A program made the translations under genes and the position numbers. 64,000 nucleotides of DNA from positions 236,956,646 through 237,020,645 of the forward strand of contig CM077163.1 of the NCBI GenBank assembly GCA_039583875.1, read 5' to 3'. Source of the DNA: Platanthera guangdongensis (lineage: Eukaryota > Streptophyta > Magnoliopsida > Asparagales > Orchidaceae). The notes beneath the pieces were generated by a model. It worked only from the letters and a program-made list of their open reading frames with translations. It was not told the DNA's origin and ran no database searches. How positions within the stretch are numbered: position 1 is the first letter of the stretch; each line of letters starts with the position of its first letter. Shown here one piece after another: positions 41,960-51,988 of this stretch.

Positions 41960-44524
41960 GTAAAGTATTTGAAGTGGATGCTGGGTCTAGTTTTGAGACT
42001 CAACAATTGTTTCCATCAAAAGAATCACTTGTTGAGTGGGCTCGAAGTATTGGGCTTAGTTTGGGTTTCGTTGTAACGGTAAAGGGTTCAGTCAAGCTTA
42101 CCGCTCGAACGAGACCTCGTGTGTTCTTAGAGTGTGACAGAGGGGGAAAATACCGTGATAACCAAAATATGAAGAATTTGGTGAAAAAAAGTTGTAGGAA
42201 ATCATCGAGCAAGAGGTATAGTTGCCCATTCACTATTAAAGGCCAGAAGGATGCTAGTGGCGATGAATGGAAGCTTGTTGTTCTTTGCGGTAAGCATAAC
42301 CACGAAAGTGTTCATTTAGAGGCATACGCATATGCTGACCGTTTAAGTATGACTGAAGAAAAGTTAGTTGAGCAAATGTACGGTTCAGCGGTGAAGCCAC
42401 GCAAAATATTAGTAGCTGTGAAAAAAATAGTGAGTCAAACAGAACTACCATAAGAACCATCTATAACGAGAGAGTAAAGATTCACAAGAAGGAATTAGAT
42501 GGAGACACACCAGTGCAATTTTTGTATCGATGTATTACCCAGGAAGGTTATGTATGTTACAACAGAGCAGATGTGCGAACTAATCAACTCCGCAGTCTCT
42601 TTTTTGCTCATCCAGTCTCTATACAACTTAGCAATTTGTTCCTACTGTTTTCCAGTTAGACTGCACGTACAAGACTAATAGGTATCAGATGCCTTTGTTG
42701 TGCATTGTTGGAGTTACCTCAACATATCAGTATTTTTTTTCATGTTTTACGTTCATGTGTGATGAAACAGAAGAGAGTTATAGATGAGCTCTATATTGTT
42801 TTAAGTCCGTGCTTGAACCAGGCTCTTCACCAGTTGTTATGGTAACTGATAGAGAGATCGCCTTAATGAATGCTATTGAAGTTGTATTTCTCAAAACAAA
42901 AAATCTTTTATGTCAGGTACACATCAATAGGAACATATTGAAAAACTGCAAAAAATATTTTAGTAAGGGAAAAGATTTTAACCGTTTCATATGTGCTTGG
43001 CAATGTGTGATTGAGGCAAGAACCGAGTTTGAAGTTACTGCAATGTTTAATACGCTAGTGGCTGGTTTCTCCGAATATCCTGAAGCCTTGGAATATGTTA
43101 ACAATTCATGGCTACAATCATACAAGGAATATTTTGTATGTACTTGGGTTGATAAATATCTACATCTGGGAAGTTCTACTACAAATCGAGTAGAGAGTGC
43201 TCCCAGTCAGTTGAAAAAGTTTCTTGAAGTATCGATTGGAAATTTTGGAACTATATGTAGGACTTTTGACCAAATGATCAAACTACAACACACAGATGTT
43301 AAGAGGTTACTTGGGCAAAATTCTATGTAGGTGAATAAAGATTTTTCAGGTTTTTTATATTCTGATCTTTTAGGCCAAGTATCTCTTAAGGCCCTACAAT
43401 GCATTAAGGAGGAAGAGGATTTGGTGAAAATGGGCAAGCAAATAAAAAATGTTAATGAATGCACGCATAAGAAAAGGTTGACGACGGGTTTACCTTGTGC
43501 CCATGAACTTTTATTTTTTATATCTCATTCAAAGCCGTGTCCATTATGGTTATTGCATAGACATTGGAAGCATCATTCATTGCAGGAAACAAAAGCTAAA
43601 GATGAAGAACCTCCAATTGATATTAGTAATGAATTGGAAGCAATTGCGCAAAGATTTGCCGATTCAAGTGAATATCAAAAAAGGAAATCAAACGCAAACT
43701 TCAAGAGTTTGTAGATCCATCAAGTACTCAAAGAATTGAACCACAGGGAAGGTTAACACGGATAAAAGGTAGGCCAAAAGGTAGCTTGAAGAAGTTTAAG
43801 GATGAGTGGAAATCCACAAAATGCGACCTATCACACTTTGAACATGTGTTGAAGGAGGAAGGTAATAAGGAATTGAAGATGCCAAGAATGACACGAAAGT
43901 TGATTGCACGGAGGTGTACTAAAGTTTATATAAAAAAACAAGGGTTCTACAAATGATCATTTGCTTAATCAATTCCGTGAGCAATTACCAGGTTACCTGT
44001 CTGAAAATGTCTTAGATGTAAGGGATGTACTTGGCGATGGACATTGTTTTCGAGTTGTGAGTCATGCCTTAGATATGGGTGATGATTGGTTACAAGTGAG
44101 GAAAACTCTCTATCTTGAATTTCAAAATTACATTCCTTTATATGATGCAGTGTTTGACAACAGTGGACGAAAACAATTAATGAAATCTCTTGAATGCACG
44201 GTTACTCCCACTCCACTTGAAAATTGGATGTCTTTTCCGGATCTGGGGCTTGTGATTGCTTCATGCTATAATGTTGTTGTGGTCTCGCTTTCATGCGAGC
44301 AAAGTTTTACATTTCTACCTCTTCACTCTATGCCACCTACATTGGCCAAACTTATTTCCATAGGTTTCATTAATGAAAATCATTTCATTCTACTTACAAT
44401 GCGGGAAAATTGTCCATTGCCGCCGTTATTCACACCATGGTCAAGGTATCACGAGTCAATTACCGATGCATGGAAATCATTATACTTGTCAAGACTAACA
44501 GGTACTGAAATTTTTGCTTGGTAA
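41960..44524 (+). pseudogene. MULE transposase remnant: FAR1-like, MULE, SWIM and OTU domains
   Basis: Main exon. From 41,960 to about 42,430 it encodes a FAR1-type zinc-binding domain (LVEWARSIGLSLGFV, SCPFTIKG, LCGKHNHE). The MULE transposase core follows: D1 in DCTYKTNRY (about 42,660), D2 in VMVTDREIALMNAIE (42,840) and TNRVES (about 43,190). The SWIM finger CTHKKRLTTGLPCAHEL is near 43,460. A KGRPKGS AT-hook-like motif is near 43,770. The OTU-like domain has DVLGDGHCFRVV (about 44,020) and NENHFILLTM (about 44,375). Breaks: frame changes near 42,440, 42,640, 43,690 and 43,950, a TGA near 42,785 and a TAG at 43,328. OTU-bearing MULEs are known in plants. The role of that domain in transposition is unclear. 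Confidence 0.85.
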
Positions 44525-44822
44525 TAAAAGTTTATAAGTTCACATCCTCATTATACTTGATTGGTAATACAAGTTTATAAATTTTTGCAAGTCTTCAGTG
44601 AAGCGGATGTGATAGTCATCAGCTATTAAATGTCATAAATTTGTTGTTTTAATGTTATAAATGTGTTATTTTGTCGAACTAGACTTCTTATGAACTGTTT
44701 TTAATTTAAAACATTAGATTATGTAATTTCAAGTGTTGGTTTGTTGGTAACAATATTGGTTTGTGGTTAACAATTTGGTTTGCATGGAGTAATTTCCAAA
44801 TTATATGGTTTGTCATTAATAA

Positions 44823-44864
44823 TGGTTTGCGTATATTCAAAACGAGTTTGCCTTTAACAATCCC
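44823..44864. repeat. MULE terminal inverted repeat, right
   Basis: Reads TGGTTTGCGTATAT... and ends GCCTTTAACAATCCC. Pairs with 33,554-33,596. Additional TTGGTTTG words between 44,730 and 44,830 look like degenerate sub-terminal repeats. Confidence 0.85.
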
Positions 44865-45591
44865 CTAAAAAAACCACCCGTCTTTCATTCTCTGAATCCG
44901 GTGAAAACCGGATGACCCGAAACACAAGTGTACACTCACAGTTGACAACCAACCCATACAACGTTGGCGCCTCTCCTGCCGAATAACTCTCTGGCGCAAA
45001 GATTTTGGGTTGCATTAAATTGAATTGTGGATAATTTTTTTTTGAGTTACCATTAACAATGATACCACAAATCAATATCAACTGGCATTTTTATGAGCGA
45101 GAAACGCGGTTTCCAAGTCATATAAAAATTTGAAGGGCGCTGATATTGGCATTGCAGTTTTGGTTAGTTATACTACATTTTTTCCTAATTTTTTACGTCT
45201 TTTAAAATAAGTCTTGTACATGTATTTTTAGCAACTTTAGTCTTGAACATTTTTACTAAAAACATGTATTTTTAGCAACTTTAGTCTTGAACATTTTTAC
45301 TAAAAATATATGTCAGCGCCAAATTATAGAGCAGAATGTCATGGTAGCAGGACCGAGATTTCGAGGTCAACTCCAGCTCCCGCGCTATCTCAACGTCGGG
45401 CGCGTTATTTCTGCACGTCGTTACAAAAAAACCCTTCTACCTTCCACGGTGTTTGAATCGGTGAAGAAGATCTGGTTACCAGTCTCAGATCTACTAGGAA
45501 GCCTCAGCAGCAGGTTCTCCGCTCTCAAATTATTCTCTTCTTTCCCAGTTCTCAATCTCGAGCTCGCGACGGAAAGCAGGAAGAGCTGGGG
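44865..45591. other. Region upstream of the transporter exon
   Basis: A/T-rich up to about 45,330, then G/C-rich leader-like sequence. It probably holds the transporter promoter. A 44-bp unit (ACATGTATTTTTAGCAAC...) is duplicated in tandem at 45,218-45,305. No other gene seen. Confidence 0.5.
45218..45305. repeat. 44-bp tandem duplication
   Basis: Copies start at 45,218 and 45,262 with ACATGTATTTTTAGCAAC and are practically identical. Confidence 0.9.
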
Positions 45592-45796
45592 ATGGGGGCG
45601 GTGGATTCGCCGGGAATGGGAAATGGAGGCGGTAAATGGATTTCTCGTTTATCGGCGGGAAAGTACCGGAGAATGGACGCTCAGGCGGAGGAGGGCAACG
45701 TTTTGGAACGGGAGAGCACTGGAAGGAGCCACAGCAGAAAGTACGTCTTAGCTTGTGCCATCTTCGCTTCATTCAACTCCGTGCTTCTTGGATACG
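45592..45796 (+). CDS. Exon 1 of a polyol/monosaccharide transporter (PLT4-like, MFS)
   Basis: ATG at 45,592. The exon encodes 68 residues, including KYRRMDAQAEE and KYVLACAIFASFNSVLLGYG, then a phase-1 donor (GATACG|GTGAGA). KYRRMD and KYVLACAIFASLN-VLLGYD are characteristic of Arabidopsis probable polyol transporter 4 (At2g20780) and relatives. Intron 1 of plant polyol transporters falls exactly after GY. Such proteins are proton-coupled sugar/polyol carriers of the plasma membrane with 12 helices, and this exon covers the cytosolic N-terminus and helix 1. The remaining exons are not found in the next 18 kb of either strand. Either intron 1 has been inflated by transposons or this is a gene fragment. 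I cannot tell which. Confidence 0.75.
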
Positions 45797-46358
45797 GTGA
45801 GAACTGAGAAGTCCTCATTTGATTAATCTTCATCTAATTTTCTCCACACCATATTACTTGGCCGTCTAATTATCTGCTGTTCTGCATCGTCGTCGTTTTT
45901 TCTTTCTCTCTCTCTTTTCTTTTTCGTTCAACTGCGATCAGGTTGGATGCCAGATCTGGATAGTTTGCAAATGTAGAGCTTGCATTAGATTTGAAGGGTT
46001 TGACTTCTAATTTTTTGTATTCATCAATCTGATTGTTCGAGCTACTTTGCCAAGTCTCAGCTCCATTCTTCACAATTTTGACTTTTTCTAACTTCCCTCT
46101 AGAACCGATTATTGGCTAGGATCTCCATTGGAAATTGACTTTGCAATACACGAAATTCCATTTCTCCCTTTTCCAGTGGTGTTAATTTTTTTGGTATTTG
46201 CTGTAAAGACATGTCCCCATTAATGATTGATTGAAACCCTAGGGCACCACATGTGTATTGTGAATTTTTTGCAGGGGTGCTTTTTTTCTCTCTAACAAAT
46301 GAGGAGCTCCTTTAATTGCACAGATCTACCCCTTAGCGGCGCTTACTCCAATAGAGAG
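45797..46358 (+). other. Start of intron 1 of the transporter (or 3' flank of a fragment)
   Basis: T-rich sequence after the GTGAGA donor, typical of a plant intron. No second exon (VGVMSGA-like) is seen before the MITE at 46,362. Confidence 0.5.
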
Positions 46359-46361
46359 TAA
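46359..46361. repeat. TSD of the MITE, left (TAA)
   Basis: TAA before GGCTTCATTTG. Matched by TAA at 49,473-49,475 after the other terminus. Confidence 0.7.
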
Positions 46362-46480
46362 GGCTTCATTTGTTTTAGCGGTGGCGGGTCGATCCGGCGG
46401 GTGGAAACGGAGTGTTCGAACCGGAGGGGGGAGGTGGCTGCTCCAAACGGAGCTTTTTGGGGCGTTTCTCAAGGCGGGCG

Positions 46481-46485
46481 GGTGG
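46481..46485. repeat. TSD of the solo LTR, left (GGTGG)
   Basis: GGTGG before TGTAACGCCC. Matched exactly by 49,372-49,376. Confidence 0.85.
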
Positions 46486-46968
46486 TGTAACGCCCTGACT
46501 TTCCGGCAATTATATAATTCTCTTGTTGACGTCATAATGACGTAAGGGGCGTTGCGTAGCGTGGAGTTGATGGCGCGTCGTCGTTAGTGCGTTTCCGCGT
46601 CTATTCGATCTAGTCGGCCAAATTCGTGAATCCTTGCCAAAAAATGGAAAATTTTACATTGGAAAATTAAATTGATTAATTTCTGACATGCTCATCAAGT
46701 TTCGTCGCGATCCGAGCGATTTTCGAGCCTCGGCGAATTTCCGAAGTTTTTGAAAATTTATGTTCGTCATAGACTTTGAGGATTTATATTTCAAGAACGG
46801 CTCGTCGGATTCTGGTTTTGATTTCGCCGTTAGATTTGTAGAATTGGTGTTCGCATTCGGTGCAAGTTTCGTTTAATTCGGCGCTCGTTTGGGCTTCCGT
46901 GCTGAGTCTTCTCGAGAAGCTATGGTTCTACTCGATTAGCCCGTTTTAGATTTTACTCGGGCGTAGTT

Positions 46969-47442
46969 TTGAGGGTCAAAACGGCGTCGTATCAAAAAAT
47001 GGTCATCATGAAATTTGTTCGTCTCGACGAGATCTACAACTTTCATGTTGACCACTTTTCGATTTGAGGTCGTTTTAAATCCCTAATTCCGTTTGACATA
47101 ACTCGAGTGGTGAGCTGCTACTCGAGTATATGCTGCTTCTACTCGAGTAAGCCATGTTTTTACTCGAGTAATGAACCTCTACTCGAGTATATTGTGTTAC
47201 TACTCGAGTAGGTATGTTATTACTCGAGTTGGTATGTTACTACTCGAGTAGGTATGTTGTTACTCGAGTAGGTATGATGCTACTCGAGTAGGTATGCTGC
47301 CACTCGAGTAGGCTGTTTCAGTCTGCGTTCAGAGGCTGTTTTGGGGGTCAAAACGGCGTCGTATCAAAAAATGGTCAACATGAAATTTGTTCGTCTCGAC
47401 GAGATCTACAACTTTCATGTTGACAACTTTTTGATTTGAAGT
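46969..47442 (+). repeat. ACTCGAGTA array between two copies of a 100-bp segment
   Basis: About eleven ACTCGAGT(A) words spaced roughly 20 bp lie at 47,101-47,315 (TACTCGAGTAGGTATGTTGT is the cleanest unit). The blocks 46,969-47,070 and 47,339-47,442 are near-identical direct repeats (GTCAAAACGGCGTCGTATC and onward). Confidence 0.88.
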
Positions 47443-48260
47443 CATCCTAGACCTCTATTTCGGGTTCCCGCAAAACCGCTCGAAATAAACCGTTTTTGAC
47501 AAAACTTTTTATAAACATATATATATATATAATCTTATCTTATGAGAGTTAAAATCAACAGAAGACATCTTCTTCTTCTCTTGACCGAACCAGAGCGTCG
47601 TGACGACAAAGGTCTTAGTCGGAAGTCTTCCGATGGCCGCCGGCGGAGTTTCAGTACTCGAAATTTCCAACCGATCGTAGATCTGGAAAGCTCTCGTCGA
47701 GAGCTACGCTATAGTGGTAATTTCTTTTCCCATCCCTTGAGTTCCCTCGTTAGGGTTTTTCGGCCATAACCTCTATTTTGCCCATTTTCGTTCAGGTTTC
47801 GACTCCTAGCGTCTTCTTTTGCCCCGATCTGCGACGTGGGGTGATTCGGAGATTTTTTTCCGGTGAAAACGAGGCAAGTGGTGTTCTTCCTCTCCCTCGT
47901 GTTCTTGATTCTAAGTTTTTGCCATTTTTCCTTCATTTGTTTGAGTTTATTATGTTTCGATTATGGAGATATTTGTCCTGAAATCCTAATTTTTTCCCCT
48001 CTATTCCTGAAATTGTGACTTGTTGTCCCTAAAGCCTTAACCCCAAATTTTTTTTTAGTCCATTGAACTGGTAAATAAATTGGTTGTCGTGCTGTTATAA
48101 CCATCGAGTCATCTTGTTCGTGTTTTTTTTTTCTTCTTTAAACTTCACTTGCTTTACTTTGAAATGCTCTTATGCAGTCCACTTTGTTGGTTATTACTTG
48201 AGTTTATGATGAATAAAAAGAAATAAACCCTGCTTGTATAATTATGTAACTAAAGGAACA

Positions 48261-48455
48261 CAGATGAACTGTGTGCGTTGGTGTCCTCCCTCGGCATAGT
48301 GTTTAATGCTCAGATGAACTGTGTGCGTTGGGGTCCTCCCTCGGCATAGTGTTAAATGCTCAGATGAACTGTGTGCGTTGGGGTCCTCCCTCGGCATAGT
48401 GCTTAATGCTCAGATAGACTGTGCGCGTTGGGGTTTCTCCCTCGGCATAGTAATT
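48261..48455 (+). repeat. 50-bp tandem repeat, four copies
   Basis: Copies begin at 48,261, 48,311, 48,361 and 48,411 with CAGATGAACTGTGTGCGTTGG (last copy CAGATAGACT). The first three are nearly identical and the fourth is diverged. Confidence 0.9.
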
Positions 48456-49371
48456 GCTAATAAAAGATTGAACTTCTGTTGCTGGTGCTTGTTTTGTCTT
48501 GTTAATGTGTTTAGCCCTTCTTGCTCGGCTAGTTTTACTGTTGTTTACTTTTACTCTGCTAACCATTTTGTTGCAGTCGCTCTTCATTTTCTTTCACTTG
48601 GAGGTTTGTGTAGTCTGCTTTTACTCTCGTACTACTTGTAACTTGCTTTTGAGGTGTTCTTCTTTTGAATGCCTCAGGATCAGAGCTATAGCAGGTTTAG
48701 CTGACAGCGTTGAGCTTCTGGTGCTGCTGGTTTCTGCGGTCGTTTGATTCTACCTCTGAGCTTGAGGTAGTTGTCTTGTTTGGGCTTGTCAGATTTTACT
48801 ATGGGTTCGTGTCAGTTGTTGACGCCCATAGACTTTGACTTTTCTGTGATGAACTACTTGCTGCTGTTACTGCTGTTACTTTTTACCTGATTGTTCTTGC
48901 TCTCTGGGAAGGATTTATGTTAGGATGCATTTAGTTATTTTAAAGTATACAAAACTGCATTTCCGGAATTTTGGCATGACGTGACTTCAACTGCTAAATC
49001 TGCTACTTTTAGGCGTACAAAAGATTTTTATATATATAGTAAACGTAGATGTCACATCATCAGTTTATGATACTGGACCCTCACTCCCACGTAGGATAAC
49101 AATTGGGCTAACTCAGTACTTTCCGCCGCGTAAAAGATGTATATTTTCTCACCTATGGACAGTAGTCCACTTGACCGAGGGACACGGTCATTAACTCTAT
49201 TAATTTATATGCATAGTTTTTAATTAAAAGTTATAAATCTTTTACTTGAGGTAAATGTGAGGACGAGATGTCTGAGCGTCGGCAGTTGTCCCCTGCTTGG
49301 CGTGGCATCACGACGCGTGGTTTCTCTACTCTGACGTATTTTTGAATACAGAGAAAATGCGGGTCGTGACA

Positions 49372-49376
49372 GGTGG
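49372..49376. repeat. TSD of the solo LTR, right (GGTGG)
   Basis: Exact match to 46,481-46,485. Confidence 0.85.
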
Positions 49377-49475
49377 AAACAGAGCAAACTCCTCCGGAAC
49401 TTCATTTGTTTACACTCCTTCCGGCGGCGTTTGCCCAAAACAGAATTGCGAAACGCCCAAACAAATAGAGCCTAA

Positions 49476-49689
49476 TACAGTTTGGTTAAAACGATCCTAG
49501 GAGTTTTATTTGTCGCTGCATTCATATTGAATTTCCAAAAATTACTAACAATAGTTTGATAGCTGAATCAATCTGATGAAGAGGGTTGGAGAATAGTGTA
49601 GAAAACCGAATACCTAGTGATGTAGCCAAATGTTATGCACAACGTAAAACTTATTATTATGAGTAAAGATAGCACATGACCTAAGAATA
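49476..49689. other. Unassigned stretch between MITE and truncated gypsy
   Basis: A/T-rich, no coding homology. The break that removed the rest of the gypsy lies near its right edge. Confidence 0.4.
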
Positions 49690-49799
49690 GCCACCATCCT
49701 AATGGTTTCCGCTGAAGGGGGTGTAGCAGGCACGTCCCTTGGTGCACTACTTTCCGCTGATTGCGGACGCTCTGACTGACCAGCACCGCTCCTAGTTGC
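49690..49799 (-). pseudogene. gag: Gag N-terminal fragment of a second Tekay-like gypsy
   Basis: Minus-strand reading gives ATRSGAGQSERPQSAES and PSAETIRMVA. These align with [17 protein letters not shown] and [10 protein letters not shown] of the young gypsy at 5848. The frame opens right after a TTTAG acceptor (complement of 49,800-49,804). Homology stops near 49,690, where the element is truncated. Confidence 0.8.
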
Positions 49800-50005
49800 C
49801 TAAATTAGCAAAGACACGCGATTAGACAACACACAAATTGCTAAAAGCAATCATTGGAACACTCAGGTTCCACAAAATAAGTGTATTTTCCATTCCTAAG
49901 TGGACATTCATGAGTTCTTTTGATGTTATAACGATGACGCACACATGTGCTCACCACCCCTTAAAAGAATTCGCCCACGAATTCATTTAAGCTTGACCGT
50001 AACCA

Positions 50006-50019
50006 GAAGTCTGATACCA
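50006..50019 (-). promoter_or_regulatory. Primer-binding site of the second gypsy
   Basis: Minus strand TGGTATCAGACTTC, three bases inside the LTR end. Matches initiator Met over its first nine bases. The following leader (CGTGGGCGAATTCTTTTAAGG) resembles the leader of the young gypsy. Confidence 0.8.
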
Positions 50020-51281
50020 AATTGTAACACCCCCATCTGTCGCATGACATATAACAGAAGATCCAGCTGGAACCCGACGCCATATACCACAGACAGTCGG
50101 AAGGGATACTAAATGAATAATCAAACCAACCAATTAAGACTACTCGTCCTAATCACAGAGCATTCTAGCGGAAGATTTTAAAGTTGAAAGAACCCAAAAT
50201 TAAATCCATGAATATGAATGTCCACAGCTACAACAACAGGAATGAAACCCTAAATACACAGAAACGGGTACATGGCCTTATGACCTTACAAATGTTCACT
50301 TAATAAAGAGTGTTTTACATACATCGGCTCGCAGGCCGGCCACACATGATAAATATAAAAACAACTATTCTACGGCCTTCTAGGGCCAGCACAGCAACAT
50401 GGGCTCCAGCCCGCTATTTGGCGCTCGGCTCCGCAGCACCTGCAAGCACATACCACCGCACGATGGCAAATAAAGCAACGGTCAGCTAAAAGCCGACCAA
50501 TTTATAACGACCCCGTCCCTTACTCGGGACGGCGGTGCTCTTTCCCTGCATAACATTAGCCCAACAGTATATATAGCGCAATTATAATTCGCCACAGATG
50601 TAGGCTCGCACGGTCATACACCCCGTGCACTCAGGGCACATTCATGGTGAACCCTGACCCATCAGTGCATTCACCACCACCCCCAGGATGGCAACAACAT
50701 GTGAGCATTTAGCCTTTCTGACCACCGTCTAAGGCTCCGACTATGCCAACGGGCAGTCCCCGTCTTCGGGTCTCTCGCACCGAACCACATAGCCTAGGTC
50801 CAATTCCACTTGCCCGTTGCTCACGCCGCATGTCCAATTTAAGTCCTTTGCGCGAGTCAAGCTTCTCTCGGATCCCGAATTTTCCAAAACAATCTCATAA
50901 CCCAGTTATGATCAAGGCCGGTTCCCAGACCGCCAAGTTAGCAGAACACGTTTCCGCTCAGTTTTCCAGGTGCGCCTTGAAGCTAGCCTCCAAGGATCCC
51001 TACTGCAATCTACCGCGTAGAAACCCGAAAAATCCAAAGCACGGAGTCTTCTCCGGCAAAACCACATCAAATGCAACATCACCGATCCAGACAAAACACG
51101 TCCGGGTAGACTTCACACACAATGTCTATGCCCGTACTTACGATTCCGGGCTCTATATGCAACACAAGGGGGACTATTCCCGTCAACCCCAAGAAACACC
51201 ACGCACTCGCCGCACACTCGCGGGAGCGGGGTTCCCTATGCAAAAGAAAGAGCTTCAAACGCTCAAGTTGAGAATCGTTAC

Positions 51282-51305
51282 CCTTATAGTCCGTTTTGGC
51301 GCCAT
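51282..51305 (-). pseudogene. Conserved LTR mini-exon of the second gypsy
   Basis: Minus-strand ATG at 51,305 opens eight codons (MAPKRTIR) followed by GTAACG, the same length, motif and donor as 4066-4089. Joining to 49,799 after TTTAG keeps the gag frame across a 1482-nt intron. The two LTRs are strongly diverged elsewhere, so conservation here is informative. Confidence 0.65.
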
Positions 51306-51589
51306 GGAAAAACTACGTGGTTAGAACTCTTCGCAATGACCTTCCCTCCACGGATCCGCTCTCCGATTACGAAACGGTGCTCCGATGCTCCGCCGGCGGC
51401 CGGAAACCTCCTTCTTCCTCTTCTCTCTCACTTTGGAAGGGGAGAACTTTGGAGAGAAAATGGGGAATTAACCTCCTATTCCCGGCCTAAATAGAGCAGG
51501 GGCTCATCTGAGCCGTCGGATCTAAATTAAAGAAAACGAACGGCTCAGATCTGTACAAAATTCTCCAGACCTGGGCCGAACACGGCTTG

Positions 51590-51930
51590 GCACACGGCCG
51601 TGTCCCAGGCCGTGTGCCTCGATCCAGGCACGATCGTCGAACTGAGAAACGCACACGGGCCAAGACACGCCTGTGTCTGACCTGACACGCCCGTGTCGGG
51701 TTCCTCGACACGCCCGTGTTCGTGGGCGTGTCACGCATAACCGCCACGGCAACGGACACGACCCATCAGGACACGGGTAGGGACACGGGTTGGCACACGC
51801 CCGTGTTGGATGACACGCTCGTGTCATCCGGCCGTGTTTCTGGCCGTGTCCTTCTCGGGTTGAAAACGGCCAAAAATCACCAGCCAGACACGGCCTTGGA
51901 CACGCCCGTGTCCTAGGCCGTGTATCCCTA
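51590..51930 (-). repeat. ACACGGGCGTGTC-type palindrome cluster
   Basis: At least ten ACACGGCC / ACACGCCCGTGT words in both orientations, matching the cluster of the young gypsy LTR in type and relative place but not in exact order. Confidence 0.8.
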
Positions 51931-51988
51931 CAGGCACCAAAAACCTCTTTTCCGCGACCGACTCGCACACAATTTTCGGGGCGTTACA

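Larger units (their letters stand above)
33554..44864 (+). mobile_element. Mutator-like element (MULE) with OTU domain, interrupted by a copia
   Basis: The ends are inverted repeats of about 42 bp (33,554-33,596 and 44,823-44,864). Both read GGGA(A)TTGTTAAAGGCAAAC inward and end ATATACGCAAACCA. Between them lie a FAR1-like DNA-binding domain, a MULE transposase, a SWIM zinc finger and an OTU-like cysteine protease domain, all on the plus strand. Without the copia at 33,748-41,214 the element is about 3.8 kb. The flanks are A-rich (AATAAAAAA and CTAAAAAAA), so a 9-bp TSD is possible but not convincing. Transposase frames are broken, so this copy is dead unless moved in trans. Confidence 0.85.
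46486..49371 (+). mobile_element. Solo gypsy LTR, 2.9 kb
   Basis: Begins TGTAACGCCCTGAC and ends GGGTCGTGACA, with an exact 5-bp TSD (GGTGG). There is no internal region, PBS or polypurine tract, so it is the product of LTR-LTR recombination. The TGTAACGCCC start is usual for plant gypsy LTRs, so the orientation is plus. It carries an ACTCGAGTA array (47,101-47,315) flanked by a 100-bp direct duplication, and a 50-bp tandem repeat (48,261-48,455). Confidence 0.88.
46362..49472. mobile_element. PIF/Harbinger (Tourist-like) MITE split by a solo LTR
   Basis: Left end GGCTTCATTTGTTTTAGCG. Right end, reverse-complemented, GGCTCTATTTGTTTGGGCG. Flanking TAA on both sides. A 3-bp TSD and GGC...TTTGTTT ends are the mark of PIF/Harbinger MITEs. 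Without the inserted LTR (46,486-49,371 plus one TSD copy) the MITE is about 220 bp. It has no coding capacity. Confidence 0.8.
50023..51988 (-). repeat. 5' LTR of a second Tekay-like gypsy (minus strand)
   Basis: Minus-strand TGTAACGCCCCGAAAATTG...GTGTTACA, 1966 bp. It is homologous in parts to the LTR at 3168: GGGTCGTTATAA followed by a CTGACCGTTGC stretch (complement of 50,475-50,515), the palindrome cluster (51,590-51,930) and the mini-exon (51,305-51,282). The right flank is decayed gypsy sequence and the left side is the PBS. No TSD is available because the element is truncated. Confidence 0.85.

Noticed and set aside
33545..44873. 9-bp TSD of the MULE
   Set aside because: Both flanks are A-rich and only partly alike (AATAAAAAA, CTAAAAAAA). 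The match could be chance.
45287..45751. 154-codon plus-strand frame overlapping the transporter exon
   Set aside because: It is in a different frame from KYVLACAIFASFN and has no homology. The shorter frame at 45,592 is the real one.
50743..51324. 193-codon plus-strand frame
   Set aside because: It runs antisense through a minus-strand gypsy LTR and resembles nothing. Shadow frame.
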